This document shows, one piece after another, positions 46,779 to 58,450 of a stretch of 64,000 nucleotides of DNA (the first letter of the stretch is position 1; each line of letters starts with the position of its first letter). The DNA is taken from NCBI GenBank assembly GCA_022376925.1, contig JAIOJX010000031.1, positions 140,820,854 to 140,884,853 of the forward strand. The letters run 5' to 3'. A program made the position numbers and the translations under genes. The DNA is from Tragulus kanchil (Eukaryota; Chordata; Mammalia; Artiodactyla; Tragulidae). The notes below the pieces were generated by a model. The model saw only the letters and a program-made list of their open reading frames with translations, was not told where the DNA came from and did no database searches.

Positions 46779-46929
46779 GGACTTCTCTGGTGGTCCAGTG
46801 GCTGGGATTCCACGCTCCCAATGCAGGGGGCCTGGGTTCAATTGCTGGTCAGGGAACTAGATCCCACATACCATAATTTAAGACCCATAATTTAAGCCAA
46901 ATAAATAAATAAATATTTTTTTAAAAAAA
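46779..46929 (+). mobile_element. SINE, duplicate of 45749-45897
   Basis: Same SINE in the same target site, made by duplication L. The tail differs: CCCATAATTTAAGCC here against CCCAGTGCAGCC in the first copy. Confidence 0.9.
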
Positions 46930-47246
46930 GGATCTGGCTCATAGAATTGAAAAATCTTAGGGTAGATTTTACCAAAGAAGGGCTGACTGATCCAGGAGTT
47001 CAAACCATGTTATTAACACACACACACACACACACACAGGCATGCATACACACGTTCATTCATTCTCTCTCTGCTCATCATCTCTCCTTCTGCCCTCTTG
47101 TCTCTCCCAGTAAGGGGACCAAGATGACTACTCAACTCTGGGTCCTTGTATCCTGTGAGCTGAGAGATCACAGGTGAAAGAGAGAACCCAGGTCTGTTAT
47201 TTCTTGCAAAAGTTTGATTCTTACTATACTGGCCAGGGTAGGTCAA

Positions 47247-49850
47247 AGCTTATCCAATTTCGGGGGCAATGTCTATTTTAAGAAAAAAGAATACATGATT
47301 CTCTTTCATAATTAGGGACCATTTATATACAAATATATGTATTTATATACTTCTATTTACTATATATTTCCCACTAAAGCTAAATAAATATATTCCCAAT
47401 TCAACCTCCCGTTGGCTCGATTCCAGAAATGCTGGTGTTCGCTCCAATACCCCGTGACACAAGGGGGCTGGTGGGAAGTCAGGATGGGAAGAGACAGCGT
47501 TCTTAACCAATCGAGGATAAAATACCTCATTCTGAGAGCATCACGAAAACAACCAACCACGTCCACACCTTCCATCTTGGGAGCAGCACACGCACGTCAG
47601 AGGCCCAGCAGCTTTAGCCTCATCAGCTTCACGACCAACTATCCTTTGGCACTGAGCGAGGACACAGGGCCACCAGGATGAAATAAGCTGGCTGGGTCTG
47701 GGCACTTCCAGGAAGCCTGGCGTGGGACCTGCCCCCGCCCCTGTAGACCACACGAATTGACCTGGGGGAGGGGCGGCCCACTGGTGAAAACCCGGGTGCT
47801 ATTATCAGAAAGAGGAGAAGGACTGTGGGACAGGCAGGAACAGGTGTGAACCATTGTCCTGTGACTGAGTGGAGAGACCAGAGGCTGGGGAGGCAGGAAA
47901 CAGGGACTGTAGCTCTGTTTCTGCCTCCCCGCTGTTCACATCCTGATTCTGCTGCTTGTTCATCCGTTGCTTCGTTTGGGTGATGATGATGATGACACGC
48001 TTCTCTATACAGGGGGCAGGTGCTGGACTATATCCTGGCGCTGCAACAGGAAGATTCAATGAAGTGAGTTGTGATCATTACAGTGTCATCAGGGATCCCT
48101 GAGCAGGGTAACCTCACCCAGCCCCGAGCGCATGAGGACATGCGTCTCAGAGGTAGGGACGTCCGGAGACCCGAAGGATGAGCAGGAGTTGAGAGACAGG
48201 ACGAAGTGCTCTTGGCAGGGAAAAGTGGCTCCGGGGAGAGACGGGGCTGGGACACCGTTCCATGAAGTTGACTTTTTACGCTGAGTTTCCTCTTGTAAAA
48301 TGCAGACGGCACCACACCCTGAACATCACTGAGGACGGAATGGAATAATGTGTGTACCCAGTAACTTCACCAGCATCCCCGTACAGCTGGGAGCAGGGAC
48401 CCATGGGTTCATGGGCCTCCGGGACCTTTTGCCCCAAGGAGAGCCTCATGCAGATACACAAGAAACCATTTGGTCTGGAATGCACATATGATAGCTTTCT
48501 CTTTTTACTGGCAGCAGCTTTACCCTCCTAATTATATTTGGCATAGGCTAATATTAAAATTCATCTGCGTTCCCTCTAACAGCTGCTCTGGGAGGGCTGT
48601 GGAGTCAGAGACATCCTGGCAAGCCACCCTGAGCCTAAAATATTTGTGGCAGATAATCTGGACATGAACAATTGAGAAAGGCCTGTGGGTACGTTAAGAC
48701 CCGGGTCCAGACTCCAGCCAGGAAGCTCTGGCTTGTGTTAAATCTTAGCTTGTATCAACTGAGGAGAACCTGCCAGGTAACCAGGCTGAGAGGTGTCCGC
48801 CAGGCATTCCGGCATTCGTCCTTTCTGGTCTTTGGTGGGGCTGCCTTCATCATACCGTGTTTCAAATTTGTCTCTTCTTCCAAAGTTTAATACCTACCAG
48901 ACCTTTCTGGCTTGTGTTAAAAATAGGCTGGCATTGGTTGATATCATCCAGGGTTTGGATTCTAGCCGACGTCTGGGATTCAGGAATAGACCTACCCCTT
49001 TAAACCACGCTCTTTGCCTCTCCAGTTCCCAATTGCTCCAGAATTCATGGTTTTTTACGTAGCCCGTGTCCACCTGTGGGGCTTGGTGCAGTGGACCGTG
49101 CCGAGATGGACTATTGGCTCTGTGCATGTATGGTCCACTGTGGGCAGCCCCGGGGCAGTGGTCAGCTGGGCGAGCTCTCCAGAAATGTGTCCTCTGGCTA
49201 CGTGGATGTGTCAGGCTCCATGAAGCCATCAGAAGGTCCCAGAGAGGACTGTACCTGGAATGGATTTAGACAGCCCTCTGTTAGCAACAAATGCATCTGT
49301 GCAAACTGGAAAAAGGGGCCCCTCCTCAAGACACCTTTCTGCCATCTGTCCAAAAACCCTCACGAGCAGTAGACAGATCAGAGCTGTCCGGCGTGGGAAT
49401 GGCTCCCCCTGGAGTTGTACCAGGCACAGCCTGCAGCTCAGGGCCTCTCTCCCAGTGACCCCAAGTGACCCGGACCCCACGCCCTGGGGCACTTATCCTG
49501 CTCGGGAGGGTAGGGTCTCGGGCAGGTGGATCTGTTTCCTTTCACAGCCCTTCTCATGCTGTTTGGGCGGCCCCAGCTGTCAACAGCACGGGCTGGGTGG
49601 GCTGTGCCAGCCTGCTCCCTGGGCCCTGCTGGAAAGTCCTGAGAAAGTGACCGGGGCTCTCGCAGCATGAGGTCCCAAAGGGACCTCAGATGCCTCCCAG
49701 GAGGCCCATGAGTGGATGTGGGGGACCCATGATCAGAGCTGCCCCGCTCAGGTGTTTCCTTCTCTGTCCCGTGCTCAATACTCTCCTCTTTCTCTCTCTC
49801 TTCCTCCCCACCCCTGCCTTTTAAACTGGGGGAGGGGAGAGGGAAGAGAC
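47247..49850. other. Mostly unique intron DNA
   Basis: AT-rich at 47270-47400. The stretch at 48480-48600 (GCAGCAGCTTTACCCTCCTA, TTATATTTGGCATAGGCTAA) is repeat-free and looks like a possible conserved non-coding element. No exon was recognised. Confidence 0.4.
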
Positions 49851-49853
49851 TGT

Positions 49854-50017
49854 CTTTGATCTCAGCGGAGGAAAAAAGTCTGTTCTGTTCAGGCTTTTGG
49901 CTAACACAACAAACAGTGTTTAAAATTTAACTTTGCTTAATTAATTAGTAATTCTGTTTAATGCTGTCTGATCTCCCTCCAAAAGGTATTTTGAAGCTGG
50001 AGAAGGGAACATCAAAG
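49854..50017. promoter_or_regulatory. Candidate TCF/LEF-bearing intronic element
   Basis: CTTTGATCT at 49854-49862 and ACATCAAAG at 50009-50017 both fit the TCF/LEF consensus ASWTCAAAG (one on each strand). They flank an AT-rich core with TTAATTAATTAG near 49938. NKD1 is an established Wnt feedback target, so an intronic Wnt-responsive element is plausible. By chance about two such sites are expected per 64 kb, so this is only suggestive. Confidence 0.3.
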
Positions 50018-50417
50018 GGAACCGGGTGAAGATGGTCAAGTAATGCATTTAATCTGGCAGTTGCTGGGGGTGGAGAGATGCCAGCTTGGAGCTAATGTGG
50101 GACAGAGCCGTCATCTGGTAAACACAGCCGGCCGGCCGGCACCTCGTGGCCCTGGCCGTAGTGAGAGGAGGGACGGGGAACCACTTCCACAGAGAAGTTG
50201 CTCCACACGTTGCCCCGGACTCATTTGGGCTGAGACTGGGTTTTAAGGAAGCAGAGCTGGCGTTTGCTTTCTGCTGTGGATGGTGGGGCAGGCTGTGGAC
50301 TGCGCAAGGATTTCCAGTCAAGCAGGTGAATGGCAGGTCAAACAGCCTGCACCCTGCCTATCAAGAGTATATCTCTGTGAGTGCGCAGAGCTGCACTTAG
50401 CTAAGGCGTAATCCACA
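50018..50417. other. Unique intron DNA
   Basis: A short (GGCC)-rich piece (GCCGGCCGGCCGGC) lies near 50129; nothing else was recognised. Confidence 0.4.
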
Positions 50418-50630
50418 TGCTGTGCTGCGAAGGGCCAGGAAAGTACATAATTTAGGCTTTGTGGGCGTAAGAATTGCCGTTGCAGCTACTCCGCTCTCTT
50501 TCACCATGGACAATGGTTGTGGGTGTTTCTTTGTCCCAGTAGAACGTTCTTTACAAAAGCAGGCGGTGGGCTGGCTTTGGCTCATGGGCTGTCGTTGGCC
50601 AGCCCCTGCTCTGGGTCACCCGAGGGTACT
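50418..50630. mobile_element. hAT-type DNA transposon remnant
   Basis: TTTAGGCTTTGTGGGC, TTGCAGCTACTCCGCTCT, CTTTACAAAAGCAGGCGGTGG and GGCTTTGGCTCATGGGCTGTCGTTGGCC match the order of non-autonomous hAT (MER/Charlie-like) elements. No coding capacity. Confidence 0.55.
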
Positions 50631-52440
50631 TCGCGGTAAGTGAAAGCATTCCCTTCCTCCTCACTCGGTCCCTTCCCTTCCTTCTCCTCCTCCCCCTCCT
50701 CCTTCCACTGCTCTGCCATGGGTAGTGTTGTAACGGTTACTACGGAAGAGGGATTAGAGTCCCCTAAACCTGTGCCCCACCAAGTATCACCTTATCGGTG
50801 GGTTGAACAGGAGTGAGAGATGAGAAATGAATGGGCTCAGGCTCCAGTACGAAAACCCATCATGACAAAAATACTGTTCGTCTCTGGTTGGTCGGACCTG
50901 GGCAACCTGCCTTGAGCCCCTTTCAGCCTTCTCCTGCCTGCCCGTGAGCCCGAGGATGGACGGCTGGAGGGAGGGCCGTCTGCTCTGCACAGGGGTGGCT
51001 GGGGCAGGTGATGGTCTGACGTCATTTCGTTTCGGGGGTTTATATGGAGATGCAGAAGCAGGGCTCCTGAGTCCCAGCCTGGGCTCTGGCTCTGGGGTCT
51101 GCATGGCTTGCTGATTATCTTCCCCCTCTCCTGGCCATGGGACAGTGAAAGGGAGAAAGGCTCTCTTTGATAGGCACAGAGGGAAGCGGACTGTCCTCAT
51201 TCCTGGTCCCCAGGCCCCTGGGCAAATGGCTTCCAGTAATACTAACCACCTGTGCCTGTCTCCATACTGGGAAGGGGCCTCCTGGTGGTGTCCAGGTGGT
51301 CTTCTAGATGGGCTAGGATGGGCTGAGGGGTGGGACCCACTGGTGAAAAAAAGGCAAAGCTCTGGTCTTTGGAGAAGACGGAGTAAGAGGGTAAGGGATT
51401 GAGGGGGAGGCTCTCCTCCTCCCGGGGAGAGAAGAGAGGGTGGCAGGCAGGCAGGGGAGGGCCTGAGGGAGGAGGGGCTGTCTGGGTGTCAGGGGGAGGG
51501 GTGCTCCGAAGAAGGAGAGAGCAGGGACAGAGGTTTCTTTTCTTTGGGTTTTATCAAGTGGAACTCAAAAGGCAACATTGAACCTGAAGGTGGTTTTCTG
51601 ATAACTTCCCTTTGAACTTGAAGTTTGGTTTCGATAAGCCTTGCCGGCTTGCATCTCCAGCCAGGACCTCGGCAGAGGGAGGCAGCGGCTTTGAAGAGGG
51701 AGCTGCCCTTTGTTTTCTCTTTCTTCTGTTCCTTTTTCTTCTTCTCCAGATGGCAGCAGCTCTGGCCCAGCAGTGCCCTGATAGATGTGAGATGGAGGGG
51801 TCAGGGTGGCGCAGGCTACAGGCTTGACTGTCCTTGGGTCACTGGCCCGTCTCCACCTGGCTTCCCCCGGGGCTGGGAATCACACCGGACGCCTCCTGGC
51901 CATTGAGGTGTTTGCTTGGGAGGAGCAGGGAGGGCCGGCCTTGGTTTCACCCACTTCCCCCGGAGCGGCCTGCATCAGACTTTCCCCTGTCAATCACCCC
52001 AGCCACAGGGGTGCCAGGCGCCCCCACCTGGAGGGAGGAGCTGGGGTCTGTAAGTGAGACAGGGTCTCCAGCCGGAGCCCTTGACCGCTGTAGGGAGCCG
52101 ATGCCTTGCTGGGGAGGCATGGAGAGCTGGGGGCTCCCTGAATCCCGCTGGGTGTGAAGAGAAGGAACAAGACACCTCAGCTTGGCTGCCCCGACCCCCA
52201 GGCTCAGCCAGGAGGGGTGCCGTGATGGAACCAGGACAGTTACTGACCATGAAGGCCTTCCTGTCCCCACCTGTCTGGCCTGGTGATTGGTACATCCTTA
52301 TCTTTTTCTCCTCCCTCGCTGTCCTGCTTCCACATGGGCTGACATGATGCATTTGTGTCTGTTTGCATCCAAATATCTCCGTTTTTAGAAACCTTAGCTA
52401 CTCACTTCCTGATTCCTAAAAGATGAAATGTGCAGGGACA
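50631..52440. other. Mostly unique intron DNA
   Basis: A CCTCCTCC-rich tract lies at 50650-50710 and a GAGGGAG-rich tract at 51395-51530. No exon was recognised. Confidence 0.45.
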
Positions 52441-52442
52441 TC

Positions 52443-52467
52443 GTGTGTGTGTGTGTGTGTGTGTGTG
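52443..52467 (+). repeat. (GT)n microsatellite
   Basis: GTGTGT run directly abutting the next SINE. Confidence 0.95.
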
Positions 52468-52679
52468 CACTCAGTTGCTTCAGTCGTGTCTGATTCTTTG
52501 CGACCTTATGGGCTGTAGCCCACTAGGCTCCTCTGTCCGTGGGATTCTCCAGGGAGGAATGCTGGAGCAGGTTGCCATGTCCTCCTCCGGGGGATCTTCT
52601 CCACCCAGGGATCGAACCCGGGTCTTCTGCGGCTCCTGCCTTTCAGGCAGTCTTTACCACTGAACCACCAGGAAAGCCC
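52468..52679 (-). mobile_element. Bov-tA SINE
   Basis: CACTCAGTTGCTTCAGTCGTG through GGGATCGAACCCGGGTCTTC to CCACCAGGAAAGCCC. Confidence 0.92.
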
Positions 52680-52949
52680 AGGGACACCATCCCCCAGAAA
52701 ATTACTTCTAATGGCTGGGCCCCATGTGCTGACCCGAGGCTCTCGGCCCTTTCTGTTGTGACTCCTAGAACCCACACAGGGATCTTCTGGGGAAAGGACT
52801 TATCATCTCCACTGCATGGCTGGAGAAACAGGCACCCAGAGAAGTTATGCGGCCTGCCGGGGCCCACACACAGGGTAGGGAGAGTCAGAACAGCGAAGAA
52901 CCTCTTCCCGGGCTGGGTCCAGATCTCCTGAACCAAGCCAGGAACCGCA
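52680..52949. other. Unique intron DNA
   Basis: Part of it (GAGAAACAGGCACCCAGAGAAG near 52820) is MIR-like; otherwise nothing was recognised. Confidence 0.4.
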
Positions 52950-53097
52950 CGGCATGGTCGAGAGCACGAGTCAGGCCGCTTAGGTTCAAATCCCGGCCCT
53001 GCCATTTACTAGTTAAGCATCAAGCCTCTCTGTGCCTCAGTTTTCTCATCTGGAAAGTGGAGCTGATCCTGGTAACTGCCTCACAGGGTGGCCATGA
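52950..53097 (+). repeat. MIR element
   Basis: GGTTCAAATCCCGGCCCTGCC, TGCCTCAGTTTTCTCATCTGG and GGTAACTGCCTCACAGGGTGG in sense order; one of the clearest MIRs in the window. Confidence 0.85.
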
Positions 53098-54514
53098 GGA
53101 CCAGTGTCGTTTCACTGTTAATGAACAGTGTCGTCAGCACCGTGGGAGGTCACTGCCTTGTCTGCGTCCACAGGGGTCACCGAGCTGTGAGGGCTCCCGC
53201 GGGAAGTGCTTCTGATAACTGCCGGGCCCACAGGGCAAGGGCGAAGCCGGAGAGCTGGGACATTGCCCGGCAGCGACTCCCCCATCCTGGTCTGTAAAGC
53301 TGGGATGTGTGAGTGTTGTGGGGGATAGGGGACCGGAGAGAGGCAAGGCCCCCACCGGGTTTCCTGGCCTGGTAGCCATATTTCTTCAGGCTCCTGGCGT
53401 CCCAAGAAAGTTCATCCATGACTGGGGCCACTGCCCAGGCATCTCCGCTGTTCACACGGCCCTCCTGGGCCACCCCTACTTGGACAAAGGAGGACAGTTC
53501 CTCAGGTGAGAGCCAGGCTCCATCTGCTCCCCTGTAAAATAGGGCAACAGAGCATTGCTCCAAGGCAACCGAGGGAATTCAGAGAGAAGAGCTCTGAGGG
53601 TGTTCTAGAAAACACATTCTTGAGCAAACTCGAGTCCCCTTCATCAGGCAGAGACAGAAGGGGCTGAAGGGGTCTCATGAGACATTCAAAATCGGATGAA
53701 GCCGTGGGCTAAGCGATGATGGCTGCTCCCAGCGCTGGCCCCTGGCACCCTTGGGGGTATTCATGGGAAAATGGCGTCCACCAGCTATGGCTGCCCACCT
53801 TCCCGCTGTTCCTGGGAGGGCACGCAAGGACCAGAGAGCCCTCTGCTCAACAGGCTGGCAGAGGGAGGACCCTGTAGGTGAGCAGAGGTGGAGTGAAAGG
53901 TCCAGGGTGAGCTGCCTCCTGAAGATACCGAGGGGCGCATGCGTGTGTGTTTGTGCACACGTGTGTGCTCATGTGTGTGCCCTTCCTGCCTCAGTGAACT
54001 CCATTTCTGTCCCTCTCCCTGACCACCCACCAGTGCGCCACATGCTGTGGCCCAGGCGGATGGCATCTTTGAGGACACCCCAGTGTCCTCAGAAAAGGCA
54101 GGCAGATGCAGAAAGCGGCCGTGGTCCAGGGCTCCCTGTGTGTGTGTGGACGGAGCTCCCAACGCCCCTCTTTGCCCTCATCCACCTGCTCTTTGGCCCA
54201 AAGATGCTGGGTGACCTCAGGCTGCTCATCAGGGCTGCAGAGGACCGAGGCCTGAGGGGTCCACTGGGTGACCTGGGGAGCTGGCAAGGAGGCTCCCTGG
54301 GAAGAGGGTCTCCCCTCGGACAGCCCTGGGCATTAAGCTGGTCGGAGGACAGAGGGATTTGACTCTGGCTAGTGGAACGGGCCCCTCACCATGGTGAGGA
54401 CAGCCTCTGGACAGAGCCACGGTGAGTGCGGCAGCTCCGCTGCCCAGGGTCTGGGCCGGGGGAGCTCGGGGCCTTTTCCTCCTCACGCCTTCTCCCTCGC
54501 CCCTCTCCCCACAG
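53098..54514. other. Unique intron DNA upstream of the linker exon
   Basis: A TG-rich tract lies at 53941-53980. No further exon was recognised. Confidence 0.45.
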
Positions 54515-54621
54515 TGGCCCTGCCTCCCGAGAAGACAGATGGACTGGCCAGCGGAGATGAGAAGAAGATGGAGAAGACAGGCGAGCCCTGCCCAGGCTCC
54601 AAGAAGCAGCTGAAATTCGAA
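54515..54621 (+). CDS. NKD1: NKD1 internal exon (linker before EF-hand)
   Basis: This is a 107-nt internal exon. The acceptor has a long pyrimidine tract and CCCCACAG ending at 54514; the donor GTAAGT begins at 54622 and matches the consensus well. The first two bases complete a Val codon begun at 38261, followed by 35 codons starting ALPPEKTDGLASGDEKKMEK and ending PCPGSKKQLKFE on a codon boundary. This is the Lys/Glu-rich linker directly N-terminal to the EF-hand in NKD1; the CPGSKKQLKFE end is highly characteristic of the family. No second copy was seen, unlike the exons on either side. The 16.3 kb intron before it and the 3.7 kb intron after it contain no other coding match that I could find. 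Confidence 0.95.
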
Positions 54622-55123
54622 GTAAGTTTCCTTTCCTGGTGCGGGACCCTTGACGGAAAGGTTTTCTCTTGGCGGGCGCCGCGTTCCTGAGAAGGGAAGC
54701 TCAGGCCCATCCAGATGGGAAGGCCTCTCCCCTCCTGCATGAACAGCTGCCCCGGGGAGAGGTTCCTCCCCAAGGTGAACGTCTGGGGCTGCGCAGCTTT
54801 GGACGCAGACCCTGGGACTCACCATGGCCCTCCCCTCTCAGCTCAGGGCCCTGGCCTCTTACCTTGGGGCAGAGGCCCGAGGATGCCTCTGGGCTGTGGC
54901 CTGGTGGAAGGACAGGAGAGTGGACAGGGGAGAGGGCGCTCTGGCCGCGGTGCTGCTGAGATTGTCTGCACGGTCTCGCTGGGCCTCAGTTGCCTCCTTG
55001 GTGAAGGAAATCTTTGCTGCCAGCTCCGTCCCAAGGCTGTCCAGGGAACACCAGGGGGTTCTCAGGTAGGGTGGATGACCAGGAGGCTTTGAGCAGGTCC
55101 CTGGCTCTGTCTGGGACTCAGGT

Positions 55124-55329
55124 GTGTGTGCCAAGTTGCTTCAGTCCTGTCCGACTCTTTGCCGCCCCGTGGACTGCAGCCCGCCAGGCTCTCTGTCCAT
55201 GGGATTTCTCAGGCAAGAATACTGGAGTGGGCTGCCATGCCCTCCTCCAGGGCTCTTCCTGACCCAGGGATCAAACCCCGCCCCTCTTATGTCTCCTGCA
55301 TTTGCAGGCAGGTTCTTTACTAGCAGCAC
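55124..55329 (-). mobile_element. Bov-tA SINE
   Basis: CAAGTTGCTTCAGTCCTGTCC, GCCCGCCAGGCTCTCTGTCC, GCAAGAATACTGGAGTGGGC and CCAGGGATCAAACCCCGCCC; 3' part altered. Confidence 0.9.
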
Positions 55330-55644
55330 TCAGGTGGGACTCGGGTGGTCCACGCCAAAAGAGATATGTCTGCCTAGAGCCCACGGTCTGTCTGTCTGTC
55401 CCTCCTCCCTAGCAGTGTATTAAGCTCCTCATAATAAGCATAGGGTCAGGTGCTGAGCGGGAGACCCTCTGGCACCCTCCCCCTGCCCTCCTGGCACCCT
55501 CCCTCCGTCCTGCTCTGTTGTTTCCTCCTCAAGGTTGCTGGGGCAGAGCCCCGGAGCCAGCAGATGGGGGTGTGGTCCCCACCTTTACCACAGCCTCACT
55601 CGCCTCCCTTGTAAAATGGGGATAGTCATGATATCTGGGGGGTC

Positions 55645-55840
55645 CCAACCTCCGGGTTCTAATGCTAAATGCTCTGAGATGGAGCTGATGTGGTAAGCAA
55701 AGAAATGAAGTGCACAATAAATTCAATGCATTTGAATCATCTTGAAACCATTCCCAACCCCTGCTCTTCCCCGCCCCATCTATGGAAAAATTATCTTCCG
55801 TGAAACTGGTCGCTGGTCCCAAGAAGACTGGGGACCACTG
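55645..55840. mobile_element. DNA transposon remnant with GGTCCC termini
   Basis: Begins GGGGTCCCAACCTCCGGGTT and ends CTGGTCCCAAGAAGACTGGGGACCACTG, with CTATGGAAAAATTATCTTCCGTGAAACTGG inside. This is a known old mammalian DNA-element layout; the family name is uncertain. Confidence 0.55.
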
Positions 55841-57640
55841 ACGATATCTATTCTATTGGCATGTCAGAAGCATGATGAGACATCTCAAGTGCTTAAAAGG
55901 GTGTCTAGTGCAGAATAAGTACTTTCCTTCTTCCTTCTAAGCAATGGGGATGGACACCCGCAGGTAGCAGGGAAGCCGGCAGTGAACCGGGCACGCTTCC
56001 TGCCTCACGGAGCACGTCCTGGCGAGGGGGACAGAGGAGTGACCCAGACCCAGTCGCTGCAGGGTCCGTGATGTGATGGGGATCTGGGAGCATGGCGGGG
56101 TGGGGGGCAACGAGGCCCCCTGAGTCGGCCCTGGGTGCTGGGGAGTGATGGGCATGTTGGCCACCCCAGACTCTGTGTGGCACCCCAAGGATGGAGCTGT
56201 GGTGGCAGGCGGAGGTTGTGGAGGACAAGTGTGTGCGTTGCACCTCTGGGCATCGAAGCAGGGGCTGGGAGAGGTGATGCCCGGGGGAGCCTTGGGATCA
56301 GGAGGACACTCCCCGCGGAGGGGAGAGCAGAAGCAAAGACCTGGAGGCCCCGAGGCACTGGCTGGCTGGAACAGCAGAGGAGATGAGGCAGGAGCAGGGC
56401 TGAGGCAGGTCACCAGGGGCCCTGAATGCCGGAGCTGAGGGAGCAGGCAGCATCTGGTTGAGGAGGTAGCCGGGGTCCCTGCAGGTCTTCTGGGGTGCTT
56501 GGCAAAGCCAGCACCAAGCCCCAGGACAGAGGGATGAGCCCAGGCCCGGCTCTCTGTCCAGGAAGCGCAAGTGGGTCTGCTTCTAGACGGGGCCCAGCAG
56601 ATACCCGTGACTGCTCTGTGGTCCCCAGCGGGGACTCACCTGAGAGGTCGGGGCCAGGGGGACAAGAAGACACATGTGACAGAGGTCACCGAGGATGGGG
56701 GCAGTTATTTACTGAACTGCTAACCTGAGCGTTCTCTGGAGCTGAGCGGAGGGGCTGGGAGAGGGAATCCTGTGTGCATGCATGTGGATGGAGACGTGTG
56801 TGTGGATGTGTCTATGTCAGTGTGTGTGGATGTCTGTGTGTCCATACGTGTAAGTGTGTGCCCACAAGCGCTCCCTCGTGTACAGGCACGCGTGTGCGGT
56901 GAGTGCTGCAGGACGTGGTGCCGCGGAGAGCAGAGCAGGCCCTTGGCGGGTGTCAGCCGGGTGTGTCCCAGCCGAGGGAAGGCTGACTTTGAACTCAGCG
57001 AGGGCTGCCCAAGAACTGCTGGAGGGAGCTGGCTGGGAGCCGCCGAGGCCTGGGGCAGGGCGGCCATGCTGGGCTCACTCCGCCAGCCTTGGGAGGCCGG
57101 GAGCCGCCCCTCTCTGGCGGGGGGCTGAGTCTGCCCTCGTGCAGAAGGAGAAGGGGGCCATGGCAAGACGAGGAACAGGACGCTCAGGGGGAGTCTTTGC
57201 TTGTCGTCATAGAGCTCGTGGATCTAAAAGGCTGTTTGTGGATTCTGTTTCCCCGAGTGGCCCTCCTTCTGTCTGGGGTTCAGCCAGCCCCTGCATGCGT
57301 GCGCCGGTGACGGGGCTCCCCTCCGCCCTCAGCTCCCAGTCCCTGCGGCCGGACAGCTCGCGCTGTGGGAGCGAGGGTGATGACGATGTTGTTGTGTGAG
57401 TCATTCCAGCAGAGACAATAGCGGCCACCACCGTTAACTGGGCTCTTCTCTGTGCCAAGCTGCTTACGCACTTGTTTCCTGTTCTCTCGAAGAAGGCCCC
57501 ACGGCAGGACTTGGGAGGGGGTCCCAGGGCTCGGGGAAGGAGGGATGCCTGTCACGGGGGCATGGGGGCTGGTGGATGAGCAGGTCTCAGGCAGCTGGGC
57601 TCTGTCTGCTGGGGCCCCCCGAGAACTCATGCTAGATGTG
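55841..57640. other. Unique GC-rich intron DNA
   Basis: Holds a degenerate TG/GTGGATGT tract at about 56765-56900. No exon was recognised. Confidence 0.45.
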
Positions 57641-57844
57641 CTCAGATGTGTTCCCCGCTTGACCCCGTCCTTATTCAGGTTCCCCTAGATCTACAGTCCC
57701 TGACTCACTGCGGCTGCCCTCAGACAGGGAAGCCAGGTGCTTGAGGTGGGACGTGGGCAGCTGTCCACCACGGCTACAGGGGAGCGCCGAGGGGGCCGGG
57801 GAGACATGGGTTGGGGTGGCTCATGCTCCCAACCACCTTCTGAG

Positions 57845-57930
57845 GTCAATACCATCACTGTCCATAGTTTGTACAAGGGGAAACTGAGGTAGAGAGAAGA
57901 GCCAGGCCGTGTCCAAGGTCGCACAGCTGC
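57845..57930 (-). repeat. MIR-like core (copy at 58945-59030)
   Basis: CAAGGGGAAACTGAGGTAGAG then CCAAGGTCGCACAGCTGCAG is the antisense MIR layout. In the copy GAAACTGAGG has become GACCTGAGG-like. Confidence 0.65.
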
Positions 57931-58354
57931 AGAGGGCCAAGCCCAGGCTGGCACTCATCAGCTCCTAATGCTCCTCCCGTCCTGCCTTCCAGGGCAGGTG
58001 GTTCCACTGGGAGTCCCGCCATGGCTCTCCAGGTATCCCTGTGTCTTCCAGTAGCTTCTGCCCCCAGGTCCAAGCGCCTTCTTCCGGAGAAGAAGAAGTT
58101 CCTCCTCTCAGAACCCTCCCTTGTGTTTCCTTCGCCTTTGAAGACCCGAGAGTGTCTGGCCCCTCTCCCCAGGCCCAAGCTGCCCTGCCCGGCTTGGCCT
58201 CTCTCCTGGGCCTGTCGTGTCTTGGTCATCACGCGCTTCCTCACACAGGGCCCGGGGAGGGCAGCGGGGAGAGGCTGGCGGCCCCGTGACCAGCCTCCGG
58301 TATTCCAGCCGCCGGGGAACTGGCTGCACTCGCCTGTTGTCTGTTTGCGTCCAG

Positions 58355-58450
58355 GAGCTGCAGTGTGACGTGTCTGTGGAGGAAGACAGCCGGCAGGAGT
58401 GGACCTTCACGCTGTATGACTTTGACAACAACGGCAAGGTCACCCGAGAG
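58355..58450 (+). CDS. NKD1: NKD1 EF-hand exon, first copy
   Basis: This is a 96-nt (32-codon) exon with acceptor CGTCCAG ending at 58354 and donor GTGAGC from 58451. It reads ELQCDVSVEEDSRQEWTF and continues TLYDFDNNGKVTRE. The EF-hand loop begins at the Asp of YDFD: D-F-D-N-N-G-K-V-T-R-E fills loop positions 1-11, with acidic or Asn ligands at 1, 3 and 5 and Gly at 6; position 12 must come from the next exon, which is not in the window. In NKD proteins this EFX region is what contacts Dishevelled, which is how they restrain Wnt signalling. The exon is symmetric (phase 0-0), so skipping or repeating it keeps the frame. It lies in the duplication at 57641-59835, and an identical copy sits exactly 1,100 bp downstream. 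Confidence 0.95.

Larger units (their letters stand above)
45181..47246 (+). repeat. Tandem duplication L, offset about 1031
   Basis: Copy 1 is 45181-46214 and copy 2 is 46212-47246. Differences are a (CA)n length change, a changed stretch in the SINE tail (45865-45875 against 46889-46900) and a few substitutions near the start of copy 2. Each copy carries the same SINE with its target-site duplication. Confidence 0.92.
38262..54514 (+). other. NKD1: NKD1 intron between acidic exon and linker exon
   Basis: This is a 16.3 kb intron bounded by GT at 38262 and AG at 54513-54514. It holds SINEs, old DNA-transposon and MIR/L2 remnants, one 1.03 kb duplication (45181-47246) and several conserved-looking AT-rich stretches. 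Confidence 0.85.
54622..58354 (+). other. NKD1: NKD1 intron before EF-hand exon
   Basis: This intron of about 3.7 kb runs from GTAAGT at 54622 to CCAG at 58354. It contains one Bov-tA SINE, a DNA-transposon remnant at 55645-55840, a TG-rich tract near 56770-56900, and the start of the last duplication (from 57641). Confidence 0.85.
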
